Below, piece by piece: positions 34,034 through 43,368 of a stretch of 64,000 nucleotides of DNA. The stretch is taken from positions 1-64,000 of the forward strand of contig VGHN01000009.1 in assembly GCA_016868255.1 (NCBI GenBank). The letters run 5' to 3'. Numbering within the stretch: position 1 is the stretch's first letter; every line of letters starts with the position of its first letter. The position numbers were made by a program, and so were the translations under genes. This DNA is from Betaproteobacteria bacterium. GTDB taxonomy: Bacteria; Pseudomonadota; Gammaproteobacteria; Burkholderiales; Burkholderiaceae_A. Under the pieces are notes generated by a model. It did no database searches and had not been told where the DNA came from. It saw nothing but the letters and a program-made list of their open reading frames with translations.

Positions 34034-35332
34034 TCAGTTGTTCCGCGCGGTATTGATGCTGTCGAGCAGGGACAAGCGCTTGCGAAGATCGGTGGCCAAA
34101 GTTTTAAAGGAGGCGAGCTGGTCACCGGTCAGGCTTGGAATCTGCGGGTTTTCTTTCGTGATGGCAGTGGGATCGACTGAGCGACCGTAGATGCGAAATT
34201 CGTAATGCAGGTGCGGTCCGGTGGCCCAGCCGGTGGATCCCACATAACCGATGACCTCGCCCATTCGAACGCTCTGGCCTGGCCGAGGTCGGCCCGCATA
34301 GGACGAGAGGTGTGCGTAGTAGGTGGAGTAGCGTTGGTTGTGGCGAATCTCAATGGCATTGCCATAGCCACCGTTGTACCCCACCTCGACGATCTCTCCA
34401 TCGGCCACACTGCGGACCGGCGTGCCGGTGGGGGCCGCGTAGTCAACACCGCGGTGGGCCCGAGGGTCACCAAACAGGGGATGAAGTCGAAAGTTCGTAA
34501 AACTTGAAGTGACACGCGTGAAACGAAGTGGGGCCGCAAGAAAGCCGCGCTTGACTGATTTTCCTTCGGCGTCGTAAAAGTTGCCTTTGGTGCCATCGGG
34601 GTTGTAGTACAGGGCCTCATAGGTCTCTCCAGAGGCTTCGAAACGAACGGCGATTAGGCGGTAGTTGCCAATGTCCCGTCCGGCAAGTTTCTGGCTCTCG
34701 TAAATTACGCGAACCTTGTCACCCGCATTGACTTGGCGACGAAAGTCGAGGTCGGATTCAAAGAGGCTGACAATCTCATCGGTAATGACATCGGGCACCC
34801 CGGCCTGGTCCATCGCACCGAAAAAGGACTGACCCACCACAACGGAGCGGTGCTCAACGGAGACCTCGGTGCCCATGCGGGCTGTTGTGATCTCAAACTG
34901 ATTCTCTCCTGTGCGCTCAATGACCCATGCGTCCATGCCGCTGATGAGTCGAAGTCGCAGCAGTCGGCCCTGAAGGTCTGTGTAGGCAAAGGCGATTCGC
35001 CCCTGGTTGGCCCGCAAGACGGCTTGGGTCTGACGTTCCCTCTTCAAGAAGGCCATGGCCGCGGGGTCACGAACACCCATTCGGCTGAGCAACTTCTCGA
35101 AGCTGTCGCCCGGTCGCACCTCATCTTCTCGTGCCAATTCCAGTCCGTGGGCCTGCAATGCCTCCAGCTGATCGGTGAGAGCGGGCAGGGCCACCGGAGC
35201 GGTCGTGAGCTGAGACAGCGCCTTGGACTCGGCCTCTGAGAGCGGCGAGACACCGAGTGCGGTGACAATCGCCATGGTCAGTCCGAAGCCAGCCGAGCCG
35301 AGAATCCAGGTTTTGCGGTTTTTGGGAGTCAT
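34034..35332 (-). CDS. M23-family murein endopeptidase with membrane anchor
   Basis: A predicted periplasmic peptidoglycan DD-endopeptidase. After MTPKNRK there is one membrane or signal segment (WILGSAGFGLTMAIVTALGV), then an opacity/LysM-like region (LAREDEVRPGDSFEKLLSRMGV) and the C-terminal M23 domain with HPLFGDPRAHRGVDYAAPTG and YAHLSSY and GATGPHLHYEF-like WATGPHLHYEF zinc motifs intact, so it should be active. I use the ATG at 35332 (432 residues); the longer track start overlaps tyrS. It is divergent from tyrS across 39 bases and coupled to anmK. Confidence 0.93.
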   Translation of the reverse strand: MTPKNRKTWILGSAGFGLTMAIVTALGVSPLSEAESKALSQLTTAPVALPALTDQLEALQAHGLELAREDEVRPGDSFEKLLSRMGVRDPAAMAFLKRERQTQAVLRANQGRIAFAYTDLQGRLLRLRLISGMDAWVIERTGENQFEITTARMGTEVSVEHRSVVVGQSFFGAMDQAGVPDVITDEIVSLFESDLDFRRQVNAGDKVRVIYESQKLAGRDIGNYRLIAVRFEASGETYEALYYNPDGTKGNFYDAEGKSVKRGFLAAPLRFTRVTSSFTNFRLHPLFGDPRAHRGVDYAAPTGTPVRSVADGEIVEVGYNGGYGNAIEIRHNQRYSTYYAHLSSYAGRPRPGQSVRMGEVIGYVGSTGWATGPHLHYEFRIYGRSVDPTAITKENPQIPSLTGDQLASFKTLATDLRKRLSLLDSINTARNN

Positions 35333-35371
35333 GGGAAGTAAAATTCTAACTTTGTGCCCATTTAGACCCCT

Positions 35372-36613
35372 ATGCAACCCTCGTCCGCAGCTTCGTCTTC
35401 CGAACTCAGCCAGTCCGTGCGCGAGGCAATGGCTGTGATTCGCCGTGGCGCCGAGGAAATCTTGGTCGAATCAGAGCTCCAAGAGAAGTTGGCGGTCAGC
35501 GAGCAGACAGGCACCCCGCTTCGCGTAAAGCTTGGGCTCGATCCCACCGCCCCGGATTTGCATTTGGGCCACACAGTGGTTCTCAATAAACTTCGCCAAC
35601 TGCAGGACTTGGGTCACCAGGTGGTCTTTCTCATTGGAGACTTCACCGCATTGATCGGAGACCCGACGGGCCGCAACAGCACGCGGCCGCCTCTCACCCG
35701 TGAAGAGATTGCGATCAACGCACGCACCTATTTCGAGCAGGCCAGCCTTGTGCTCGACCCCGATCGAACCGAAATTCGATACAACTCCGAGTGGTGCGAA
35801 CCCCTCGGGGCCACGGGAATGATCCAACTCGCTGCCCAGGCCACCGTGGCCCGGATGCTCGAGCGCGATGACTTCACCAAGCGTTACAAAGCGGGAACGC
35901 CCATCTCCGTGCATGAGTTTCTCTACCCCCTTATGCAGGGCTACGACTCGGTGGCACTCAAGGCCGATCTGGAGTTGGGAGGAACCGATCAGAAGTTCAA
36001 TCTCCTGATGGGCCGAGAACTCCAGCGCAATGCCGGCCAGCCCGCCCAGTGTGTCCTCACCATGCCGCTTCTCGAGGGCTTGGATGGGGTTGAGAAGATG
36101 AGCAAGAGCAAGGGCAATACGGTCTCCATCACCGATTCGCCCGATGAAATGTTCGGCAAACTCATGTCGGTGAGCGATGCGTTGATGTGGCGCTATTACC
36201 TTTTGCTCTCCCGATGCTCGCTTGCCCAGATCGAGGCCCTTCAGGCCGAGGCAAAGGCGGGTCGAAACCCAAGAGACATCAAAGTGGAGCTGGCTTGCGA
36301 GATGGTCGAGCGGTTCCACGACCGGGCAGCCGCGTTGCGGGCCCTGGCCAACTTCGAAGCCCGCTTTAAACAGGGTGAGATCCCGGAAGACCTTCCCGTG
36401 GTTCGACTCGACGAGAGTCGGCTCGCGATTGCGCAGGTCCTCAAGCGCGCCAGCCTCGTGCCCTCATCGGCGGAGGCCTATCGCAATATTGAGCAGGGCG
36501 GGGTGCGAGTCGATGGTGTGAAGGTAGAAGATCGTGATCTCGAACTCACGGTCGGAAGTTATGTGGTGCAGGTTGGCAAGCGTCGATTCGCCCGAGTGGA
36601 GATTGGCCAGTGA
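35372..36613 (+). CDS. tyrS: Tyrosyl-tRNA synthetase
   Basis: TyrS charges tRNA-Tyr. The 413-residue class I enzyme carries the HIGH-type motif HLGHT (His64-His67), the KMSKS motif at residues 242-246 and a C-terminal S4 RNA-binding domain (ILKRASL-like [27 protein letters not shown]). The spacing of motifs fits the TyrZ-like group common in betaproteobacteria. The stop overlaps the ctaA start (GTGA). Confidence 0.97.
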   Translation: MQPSSAASSSELSQSVREAMAVIRRGAEEILVESELQEKLAVSEQTGTPLRVKLGLDPTAPDLHLGHTVVLNKLRQLQDLGHQVVFLIGDFTALIGDPTGRNSTRPPLTREEIAINARTYFEQASLVLDPDRTEIRYNSEWCEPLGATGMIQLAAQATVARMLERDDFTKRYKAGTPISVHEFLYPLMQGYDSVALKADLELGGTDQKFNLLMGRELQRNAGQPAQCVLTMPLLEGLDGVEKMSKSKGNTVSITDSPDEMFGKLMSVSDALMWRYYLLLSRCSLAQIEALQAEAKAGRNPRDIKVELACEMVERFHDRAAALRALANFEARFKQGEIPEDLPVVRLDESRLAIAQVLKRASLVPSSAEAYRNIEQGGVRVDGVKVEDRDLELTVGSYVVQVGKRRFARVEIGQ

Positions 36614-37647
36614 GCGAAGGTTCAAGACTCAAGTGGTTTATTTGGATGGCCGTGGCCACCATCGCGGCGGTCTACTTTTTAATTTTTGTTGGCGGCACGG
36701 TTCGCGCCACGGGCTCGGGCATGGGGTGTCCAGATTGGCCCACCTGCTTTGGCCAACTCATTCCACCCACCTCAGAAGCGCAACTTCCCGCCGACTGGCG
36801 TGTTCGCTATGCGGATCGGGGCTATGCCGAGGCCGATTTCGATCCAGTCAAGACCTGGACGGAATTCATCAACCGCTTGGTGGGCGTCACCATTGGCCTG
36901 ATGTCGATTGCCACTGTCGCCTTGGCCTGGCTTGCTGTTCGGTCGGGCGCAGCGCTGCCAAAGGTCGCCTGGGCGGCCACATTCGCGCTTTTCATGGTGG
37001 TCTTCAATGGCTGGATTGGCTCGATGGTGGTGGCGAGCAACCTTCGGCCTGTCATGGTGTCGCTCCACATGCTCGGTGCCTTCTTTGTCCAGATGGGATT
37101 CATCTACGCCCTGGTCTGGTCACGGCCAGGTTATTTTGCACAGGCCGCGGCCGCGTTGCCCACCTGGTTTTCAAAGGCGGTGTTGGCGATTCTCCTGGCC
37201 TTGGTGGTTCAGATTTTCCTTGGTATTCAGATTCGCGAGAGTGTTGATCTCATCTCCCGAACGGTCGATGAGTTGCAGCGCGATGAGTGGATGACGGCCG
37301 TGCCCTGGATTTTCTATGTGCACCGCTCCTTCTCTTGGGTGGTGCTTGCCCTTGTCGGTTGGATTCTTTGGCGGGTCTATCGATCGGATGCGGCTCGCCA
37401 GAACCTTGGCAGAATCACCACAGCGCTGGTGGCCCTGGTGGTCATCGAGATGTTGTTGGGCGCTGCCCTCAATCATCTGGGCTTTCCCCTGGTGGCCCAG
37501 CCCCTGCACCTGCTCACCGCCCACCTTATTTACGGCGTTCTCTGGTTTCTCTGGTGCGCCACCAGTGCGGCCCAGCGACCCGCCTCACTCGAGACGCAAA
37601 CAAGCGGGTTGGCGCCCCGTTCTCCCCATCTCTCTTCACCACTATAG
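36610..37647 (+). CDS. ctaA: Heme A synthase, Bacteroidetes-like type
   Basis: CtaA oxidises heme O to heme A for cytochrome oxidase and is an inner-membrane protein. The 345-residue protein has about eight membrane segments. The [21 protein letters not shown] loop with its conserved Cys, the [10 protein letters not shown] segment with the heme-region Asn-Arg, [21 protein letters not shown] and LLTAHLIYG histidines identify the COX15/CtaA family. The IPPTSE insertion and IQIRESVD segment recall Bacteroidetes-type CtaA rather than the usual betaproteobacterial GAYTRLxDAGLGCPDWPGCYG type. It begins with GTG overlapping tyrS and is not with other cytochrome oxidase genes. Confidence 0.88.
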   Translation: MSEGSRLKWFIWMAVATIAAVYFLIFVGGTVRATGSGMGCPDWPTCFGQLIPPTSEAQLPADWRVRYADRGYAEADFDPVKTWTEFINRLVGVTIGLMSIATVALAWLAVRSGAALPKVAWAATFALFMVVFNGWIGSMVVASNLRPVMVSLHMLGAFFVQMGFIYALVWSRPGYFAQAAAALPTWFSKAVLAILLALVVQIFLGIQIRESVDLISRTVDELQRDEWMTAVPWIFYVHRSFSWVVLALVGWILWRVYRSDAARQNLGRITTALVALVVIEMLLGAALNHLGFPLVAQPLHLLTAHLIYGVLWFLWCATSAAQRPASLETQTSGLAPRSPHLSSPL

Positions 37648-37655
37648 GACCCCAT

Positions 37656-38900
37656 ATGTTTGATCGTAGCCAGAGCTACACAAAGACCGACTCAGAACTC
37701 GCCGCTGCGATTGCAGCGGAGCACGCTCGGCAGGAGGCCCATATTGAGTTGATTGCCTCAGAGAATTACGCCAGCCCCGCGGTGATGGCTGCGCAGGGCT
37801 CGCAGCTCACCAACAAGTACGCCGAAGGTTATCCAGGGCGTCGCTACTACGGTGGCTGCGAGCACGTCGATGTCGTAGAGCAGCTGGCCATTGATCGTTT
37901 AAAGAAGTTGTACGGATGCGAGGCGGCCAATGTTCAGCCGCACTCCGGGGCCCAGGCCAACACCGCTGTTTTTCTTGCTTTTCTTCAGCCCGGCGACACC
38001 ATCATGGGCCTCTCGCTCGCCGAGGGCGGGCACCTCACGCACGGCATGCCGCTCAATCTCTCGGGCAAGTGGTTCAAGGTCGTGCCCTACGGCCTCAATG
38101 AGAAAGAAGAAATCGACTACGACCGCATGGAGGCACTGGCGCGTGAGCACAAGCCCAAGCTTCTCATTGCGGGTGCCTCGGCCTACTCGCTTAAAACCGA
38201 TTGGGCGCGTTTCGCCAAGGTGGCCAAGGAGATTGGCGCCATCTTTATGGTGGACATGGCACATTACTCGGGCCTGATTGCAGCCGGTGTCTATCCGAGC
38301 CCAGTTCCGCACGCCGACATCGTCACCTCGACCACGCACAAGAGCCTTCGTGGGCCACGCGGGGGCATCATCCTGATGAAGGCAGAGCATGAGAAGGCAA
38401 TCAACAGCGCGGTATTTCCAGGCGTACAAGGTGGACCGCTCATGCACGTGATTGCCGCCAAAGCCGCCGCATTCGGAGAGGCCCTGGAGCCCTCCTTCAA
38501 AGTCTATGCCCAACAGATTGTTTCCAATGCCCAGGCCCTTGCCCAAGGCCTTGTGGAGAGGGGCCTTCGAATTGTCTCTGGTCGGACCGAGAGCCACTTG
38601 ATGCTGGTGGACCTGCGTTCGAAAAAGATCACCGGAAAACTCGCCGAGGCGGTGCTCGGCCAAGCCCACCTCACTGTGAACAAAAATGCCATTCCCAACG
38701 ACCCGGAAAAGCCAATGGTCACCAGTGGCATTCGATTGGGCACGCCTGCCTGTACCACCCGCGGCTTGAAGGAGGCAGAGATGCGAGAGGTCGCCAACCT
38801 CATTGCCGATGTGCTTGAGTCCCCAGAGGATCCATCGGTGATTGCGCGTGTTCGTGGCTCGGTCGAGGCGCTCACGGCCCGCTTCCCGGTTTACCGATAG
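37656..38900 (+). CDS. glyA: Serine hydroxymethyltransferase
   Basis: GlyA interconverts serine and glycine with tetrahydrofolate, the main one-carbon source. The 414-residue PLP enzyme starts [19 protein letters not shown] and has [32 protein letters not shown], the Schiff-base lysine in [15 protein letters not shown] and [12 protein letters not shown]. The track frame begins far upstream inside ctaA; the ATG at 37656 is preceded by TAGGA and gives the family N-terminus. It begins 8 bases after ctaA and is followed by nrdR, as in most betaproteobacteria. Confidence 0.97.
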   Translation: MFDRSQSYTKTDSELAAAIAAEHARQEAHIELIASENYASPAVMAAQGSQLTNKYAEGYPGRRYYGGCEHVDVVEQLAIDRLKKLYGCEAANVQPHSGAQANTAVFLAFLQPGDTIMGLSLAEGGHLTHGMPLNLSGKWFKVVPYGLNEKEEIDYDRMEALAREHKPKLLIAGASAYSLKTDWARFAKVAKEIGAIFMVDMAHYSGLIAAGVYPSPVPHADIVTSTTHKSLRGPRGGIILMKAEHEKAINSAVFPGVQGGPLMHVIAAKAAAFGEALEPSFKVYAQQIVSNAQALAQGLVERGLRIVSGRTESHLMLVDLRSKKITGKLAEAVLGQAHLTVNKNAIPNDPEKPMVTSGIRLGTPACTTRGLKEAEMREVANLIADVLESPEDPSVIARVRGSVEALTARFPVYR

Positions 38901-38927
38901 GCGGGCCCTGGGCACCGGGGTCTTTCA

Positions 38928-39410
38928 ATGCGCTGCCCCTCCTGTGGTTCGCCCGATACCCAGGTGACCGACACCCGGATGTCGGACGACGGCCTTGAGA
39001 TTCGCCGTCGACGCCGATGCCTGGCCTGTGATCGGCGTTTCAAGACCATCGAACGACTCGAACTCTCGTTGCCCGTGGTGGTCAAGAAGGACGGCTCGAG
39101 AAGTGACTTTGATCCCCAGAAGATTCGCTCGAGCATGGGGCTGGCGCTGCGCAAGCGGCCTGTCTCATCCGATGTCTTGGAGCAGTCCGCCCGAACCATC
39201 GAGGAGCGACTGGCAGCCTCGGGTGAGCGAGAGGTGGCCTCTCAGCGCATAGGGGAGTTGGTGATGAAGGAACTTCGCCGGCTCGACAAAGTGGCCTATG
39301 TTCGCTTCGCCTCGGTCTACCGAAGTTTTGAAGACATCGCCGAGTTCGAGGCCTTGCTCGCCGAGGTTGGGCCGCGCAAGGCAGCGAGTCGCAGACGCGG
39401 GGGCGCTTAA
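38928..39410 (+). CDS. nrdR: Transcriptional repressor NrdR
   Basis: NrdR represses ribonucleotide reductase genes in response to nucleotide state. The 160-residue protein has the zinc ribbon [13 protein letters not shown]...[15 protein letters not shown] and the ATP-cone domain from about residue 47 ([21 protein letters not shown]). The glyA-nrdR-ribD order is conserved. No ribonucleotide reductase gene is in the window, so its targets lie elsewhere. Confidence 0.97.
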   Translation: MRCPSCGSPDTQVTDTRMSDDGLEIRRRRRCLACDRRFKTIERLELSLPVVVKKDGSRSDFDPQKIRSSMGLALRKRPVSSDVLEQSARTIEERLAASGEREVASQRIGELVMKELRRLDKVAYVRFASVYRSFEDIAEFEALLAEVGPRKAASRRRGGA

Positions 39411-39414
39411 CACC

Positions 39415-40563
39415 ATGTTTTCTGCGGCCGATGGTCAGTGGATGTCCGAGGCCTTGGCACTTGCGGCCAAGGGGCTCTACACGACCGCGCCCAACCCACG
39501 GGTGGGCTGCCTCATTGTTCAGTCTGGTCGAGTTGTTGGTCGTGGCTGGCATGAGCGAGCGGGCGAGGCCCATGCGGAGGCAAGGGCGCTCGCCGAGGCG
39601 GGCTCGCGTGCAAAAGGTGCCACGGCCTACGTCACCTTGGAGCCGTGTGCGCACATCGGCCGAACAGGCCCTTGCACCCAAGCCCTTCTCAAATCGGGCA
39701 TTTCAACCGTGGTGGCCTCGGTCGAGGACCCCAATCCGGCTGTGGCAGGAAAGGGGTTTGAGCAGCTGCGCGCCAGTGGAATTGCAGTGCGAGTGGGACT
39801 GCTGGCCCAGGAGGCAGAGGAGATCAATCGAGGGTTCTTCATGCGCATGCGAGAGGGCCGCAGCTGGATGCGATTGAAGTCTGCTGCTTCACTCGATGGG
39901 CGAACCGCGCTGCCCAATGGCTCGAGTCAATGGATTACAGATGCGGTTTGCCGGGCCGACGGTCATCACTGGCGCGCCCAATCCTGCGCGGTGCTCACCG
40001 GCATGGGCACCTTTGAGAGAGACCAACCCCTTCTGACAGTTCGTGAGGTGGAAACCAGTCGGCCGCCCTGGCGAATCCTGCTTTGTCCGCGGCTTGATTG
40101 CGATCCCGATGCCCCATTCTTTCGTCACGAGCGGGCCATGGTCTTTTGTCTGGACGCAGCGCGCAGCGCCAACATCGGTGGCGTGCTCGAGCGCCTTGAA
40201 GGCCGTGGCGTCTCGGTTGAAAGCCTCCCGCCTGCGACGGGTGTGTCGGCGGGCTCTCGAAGGATCGATCTTCAAGCCTTGGCCCAACGGCTTGCCGCCC
40301 TTGGAATGAATGAGGTTCAACTCGAGGTTGGGTCACGCCTGGCGGGCGGTTTTCTTCGAGACGGATTGATCGACGAGTGGTTGCTCTACCAGGCGCCGGT
40401 TGTATTGGGCAATGGCATGGGGCTCTTCGATGACCTGCCCTCACTCGAGGGCCCGAATCAGGCGCCGCGCTGGCGCTTGATCGATCAGCGTCGCCTGGGC
40501 GATGGTTTCGTGTCGATGCTTCGCCCGCAACTCGATTCCACGCCACGATCGGATCGCGGCTGA
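39415..40563 (+). CDS. ribD: Bifunctional riboflavin deaminase/reductase
   Basis: RibD deaminates and then reduces the pyrimidine intermediate of riboflavin synthesis. The 382-residue protein has an N-terminal zinc deaminase domain (HAEARALAEAG and TLEPCAHIGRTGPCTQALL, residues about 50-90) and a C-terminal reductase domain (LKSAASLDGRTALPNGSSQWIT, and the VEVGSRLAGGFL-like LEVGSRLAGGFLRDG). The track frame starts in nrdR; the ATG at 39415, four bases after the nrdR stop, gives the expected MFSAADGQWMSEAL start. Confidence 0.96.
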   Translation: MFSAADGQWMSEALALAAKGLYTTAPNPRVGCLIVQSGRVVGRGWHERAGEAHAEARALAEAGSRAKGATAYVTLEPCAHIGRTGPCTQALLKSGISTVVASVEDPNPAVAGKGFEQLRASGIAVRVGLLAQEAEEINRGFFMRMREGRSWMRLKSAASLDGRTALPNGSSQWITDAVCRADGHHWRAQSCAVLTGMGTFERDQPLLTVREVETSRPPWRILLCPRLDCDPDAPFFRHERAMVFCLDAARSANIGGVLERLEGRGVSVESLPPATGVSAGSRRIDLQALAQRLAALGMNEVQLEVGSRLAGGFLRDGLIDEWLLYQAPVVLGNGMGLFDDLPSLEGPNQAPRWRLIDQRRLGDGFVSMLRPQLDSTPRSDRG

Positions 40564-40579
40564 ACGATACACTTCGGGC

Positions 40580-41278
40580 ATGTTCACCGGAATCGTTCAG
40601 GCCATCGGCCAGATTGAAGAAGTCCTGCCGCAGCCGAGTTCGGCCGGGCAGAAGGGTGGGCTTCGACTCATGGTCGCCTGGGGCGGCCTCGATTCTGAGG
40701 ACGTCTCTGAAGGTGACTCCATCGCCATCAACGGGGCTTGCATGACGGCCCTGCGCCCCGACGCCTTTGGTTTTGCAGTCGACATCTCGCGCGAGAGTCT
40801 TGACTGCACGGTGGGACTCGATCGGCCCGGGCCGGTCAACTTGGAGAAGGCGATGCGCGCGAGCGACAGGCTCGGTGGCCATATTGTCTCGGGTCATATC
40901 GATGCCGTGGGACGCGTGATTCGCTTGGAGTCTCGTGGCGAGTCGGTGGGCCTTGCAGTGAGGCTTCCGCCCGAGTTGGCGGTTTATGTCTCAGAGAAGG
41001 GCTCAATCGCTTTGCAGGGTGTGAGCCTCACCATTAACCAAGTCCTCGATCGAGACGACGGTGTTGAGATTGATATCAATCTCATTCCCCACACGTGGAG
41101 CCAGACAACGTTGCGTGGCCTGGCGGTGGGGGATGGTGTGAACGTCGAAGTCGACACCATTGCCAGACAGGTGGTCCGTTGTTGGGAGCGCATGGGCCAA
41201 TTGAGTGGTCAACTGAGTCGCCCAAGGGGTGATCAAGCCAATGGGCCAGCTGGTGGTTCGGGGGGCCGGAGGTCATGA
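40580..41278 (+). CDS. ribE: Riboflavin synthase alpha chain
   Basis: This enzyme dismutates two 6,7-dimethyl-8-ribityllumazines to riboflavin. The 232-residue protein starts MFTGIVQAIGQI and has the duplicated lumazine-binding domains, each with a VDISRESL/NLIPHTWSQTTL-type segment and GGHIVSGHIDAVG between them. It starts 16 bases after ribD and its stop overlaps the next start (ATGA). The C-terminal 20 residues (SGQLSRPRGDQANG) are low complexity and beyond the usual fold. No FMN riboswitch is visible upstream. Confidence 0.96.
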   Translation: MFTGIVQAIGQIEEVLPQPSSAGQKGGLRLMVAWGGLDSEDVSEGDSIAINGACMTALRPDAFGFAVDISRESLDCTVGLDRPGPVNLEKAMRASDRLGGHIVSGHIDAVGRVIRLESRGESVGLAVRLPPELAVYVSEKGSIALQGVSLTINQVLDRDDGVEIDINLIPHTWSQTTLRGLAVGDGVNVEVDTIARQVVRCWERMGQLSGQLSRPRGDQANGPAGGSGGRRS

Positions 41279-42414
41279 GTGATGTGCAGGGAAGGCTCCA
41301 TTCGGCGAGCGAACTGATCGCTGCCATTGCTGCCGGCAAGATGGTCGTCTTGGTTGACGACGAGGACCGAGAGAATGAGGGCGATCTGGTGATGGCCGCC
41401 GATGCGGTTTCCGCCGAAGCCATCAACTTCATGGCGCGGTTCGGTCGGGGCCTCATCTGCCTCACGCTTACCGAGCCGGACTGCCGGCGCCTCAAGCTTC
41501 CTCTGATGGTCCACGAGAACCGCTCCGCTCACACCACAGCATTCACGGTCTCCATCGAAGCGGCCTCCGGTGTGACCACTGGCATCAGTGCGGCCGATCG
41601 CGCCCACACCATCGCGGTGGCTGTTGCCAAGGGCTCACGACCCGAGGACCTTGTTCAGCCGGGTCACGTTTTTCCGCTTATGGCCCAGGCCGGGGGCGTG
41701 CTGGCCAGGGCGGGTCATACCGAGGCGGGTTGTGATTTGGCCGCGCTCGCAGGCCGTCGCCCAGCCGCGGTGATTTGCGAGATCCTCAATGACGACGGGA
41801 CCATGGCCCGTCTTCCTCAACTCCTTGCGTTCGCCCAGCAGCACGGCCTGCTGGTGGGTTCGATTGCAGATTTAATTCAGTACCGCTCGGCCACCGAGAG
41901 CCTCATTGAAGAGCGGTCCCGCGGCCCGATTGAGCTCGCGGGCGTTCATTGGGAAATGGTCGTCTATCGAGACCGAGTCATGCAGCAGCCGCACATCGCA
42001 CTTCTGCGCGGCCGGCCGCAACAATCATTGGTGACCAATGTTCGAGTCCATGAGCCACTCACAGCCTTTGATTTCTTCGATACCCATTCGCATCGACACA
42101 GTTGGCCGCTTCCCCAGGCCCTGGCGCGTTTGGCTGCGGACGCCACTGCGGGCGTTGCTGTCTTAATCAACTCGGCGCCTTCGGTCGATCGAGTCTGGTC
42201 GGTGCTGGAGTCACACGGCGCAATCCATGGCCATGCGCAGGGTCGATCGGCCCATTCTTCTGCCACGCTTCGCAATTACGGGGTGGGCGCCGCCATATTG
42301 AAATCCCTCGGGGTGGGAAAGATGAATCTCTTGGCCCAGCCGAGAAAAATGCCGAGCATGGCTGGCTATGGCCTCGAGGTGGTGTCTTACGAACAATTTG
42401 AGGGAGCAAAGTGA
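41275..42414 (+). CDS. ribB: 3,4-dihydroxy-2-butanone 4-phosphate synthase with degenerate GTP cyclohydrolase II domain
   Basis: RibB makes the four-carbon riboflavin precursor from ribulose 5-phosphate. Residues 1 to about 205 are a complete RibB domain (DDEDRENEGDLVMAA; TTGISAADRAHTI; GHVFPLMAQAGGVLARAGHTEA). The C-terminal half aligns with RibA in position (VRVHEPLTAFDFFD, NYGVGAAILKSLGV) but lacks the zinc-binding cysteines and the GDxxxSxRCDC active site, so it is unlikely to be a GTP cyclohydrolase. This RibB-plus-degenerate-RibA form is known in proteobacteria; a separate RibA must exist elsewhere. Confidence 0.94.
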   Translation: MSDVQGRLHSASELIAAIAAGKMVVLVDDEDRENEGDLVMAADAVSAEAINFMARFGRGLICLTLTEPDCRRLKLPLMVHENRSAHTTAFTVSIEAASGVTTGISAADRAHTIAVAVAKGSRPEDLVQPGHVFPLMAQAGGVLARAGHTEAGCDLAALAGRRPAAVICEILNDDGTMARLPQLLAFAQQHGLLVGSIADLIQYRSATESLIEERSRGPIELAGVHWEMVVYRDRVMQQPHIALLRGRPQQSLVTNVRVHEPLTAFDFFDTHSHRHSWPLPQALARLAADATAGVAVLINSAPSVDRVWSVLESHGAIHGHAQGRSAHSSATLRNYGVGAAILKSLGVGKMNLLAQPRKMPSMAGYGLEVVSYEQFEGAK

Positions 42415-42416
42415 CC

Positions 42417-42908
42417 ATGACTGTTCAGCGATTTGTTCCAGAACTGGCTGCCGATGGCCTTCGGCTTGGAATAGTGGTGGCCCGCTTCAATCAGGCCATC
42501 ACCAAAAAATTGGAATCGAGTTGCATCGATACCTGTTTGAGGGCGGGTGTCGATGAGAGTGACATTGTTGTCTGCTCGGTTCCTGGTGCCCTAGAGATTC
42601 CACTGGTCCTCTCTCAACTCGCAGAGACGGGGCAGTTTGATGCATTGATTGCACTCGGCGCTGTGGTCCGAGGAGAGACCTACCACTTTGAGGTGGTCTC
42701 CAATGAATCGGCCACCGGTGTCTCTCGTGTGGGCCTTGAGTTTCATATCCCCGTGGCCAACGGCATTCTCACGGTGGATACCGATGCCCAAGCCCTTGCC
42801 CGTGCCGAGGAGAAGGGCAGAGACTGCGCGCTCGCTGCCATCGAAATGGCCAATTTGTTATTGGCCATCGATGAGGAATTGGGTCAGGTCGATGAGACCG
42901 AGCGCTAG
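42417..42908 (+). CDS. ribH: 6,7-dimethyl-8-ribityllumazine synthase
   Basis: RibH condenses the RibD and RibB products to the lumazine. The 163-residue protein has LRLGIVVARFNQAITKKL, the VVCSVPGALEIPLVLSQLA and ALGAVVRGETYHFEVVSNESATGV segments with the phosphate and substrate sites. A GTG at 42411 overlaps the ribB stop; the ATG at 42417 has AGGGAG at better spacing and is my choice. The nusB start overlaps its 3' end by 17 bases. Confidence 0.97.
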   Translation: MTVQRFVPELAADGLRLGIVVARFNQAITKKLESSCIDTCLRAGVDESDIVVCSVPGALEIPLVLSQLAETGQFDALIALGAVVRGETYHFEVVSNESATGVSRVGLEFHIPVANGILTVDTDAQALARAEEKGRDCALAAIEMANLLLAIDEELGQVDETER

Positions 42909-43368
42909 TCGCAGCCGAGGGCATCAGGCCCGAGGCACTCGGCGACTCTCGCGACTCCTTGTTGTTCAGGGCCTCTACCAGTGGGCGTTGTCAGGAGAGT
43001 CTCCAACTCAGATTGAGCTCTACTTGGCCGAGTCCGATGAGTTCAAGGCGGCCGATCAGGCCTACTTTCAAACCTGTTTCCGAGGTGTGCTCGAGTCGCA
43101 GGCGGCTTTGCAGGCGTTGATTGAGGCGGCGCTGGACCGCCCCTGGGCCCAGGTGTCTCCCGTCGAGCAGGGGATTCTTATGCTTGGCGTTTTCGAACTT
43201 CGTGATGCACCGGAGGTGCCTTATCGTGTGGTGATCAATGAGGCCGTGGAGTTGAGCAAGAGCCTGGGCGGCAATGAGGGACATCGCTATGTCAATGGCG
43301 TGCTTGATCGAATGGCCCCCCAGCTGCGACCACACGAGTGCCAGGCAGAGGCGGCCCGTGGCCAGTGA
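42892..43368 (+). CDS. nusB: Transcription antitermination factor NusB
   Basis: NusB binds boxA with S10 and prevents termination in rRNA operons. The 158-residue protein begins within ribH at the ATG at 42892 (MRPSASRSRGHQARGTRRLSRLLVVQGLYQW) and has the all-helical NusB fold ending YRVVINEAVELSKSLGGNEGHRYVNGVLDRM. The longer track frame starts inside ribH and is not used. The overlap with ribH suggests coupling; ribH-nusB-thiL is a conserved order. Confidence 0.95.
   Translation: MRPSASRSRGHQARGTRRLSRLLVVQGLYQWALSGESPTQIELYLAESDEFKAADQAYFQTCFRGVLESQAALQALIEAALDRPWAQVSPVEQGILMLGVFELRDAPEVPYRVVINEAVELSKSLGGNEGHRYVNGVLDRMAPQLRPHECQAEAARGQ

Noticed and set aside
35471-36319. 282-residue open frame antisense to tyrS
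   Set aside because: Shadow of tyrS, no recognisable domain.
37287-37655. Upstream extension of the glyA frame into ctaA
   Set aside because: Residues before MFDRSQSY are ctaA in another frame; a Shine-Dalgarno-like TAGGA supports the ATG at 37656.
37899-38915. 338-residue open frame antisense to glyA
   Set aside because: Shadow frame caused by GC-rich codon bias; glyA is unmistakable and the antisense product has no family motifs.
40564-40579. FMN riboswitch upstream of riboflavin genes
   Set aside because: The gaps before ribD, ribE, ribB and ribH are 0-16 bases and no RFN-type conserved segments were found.
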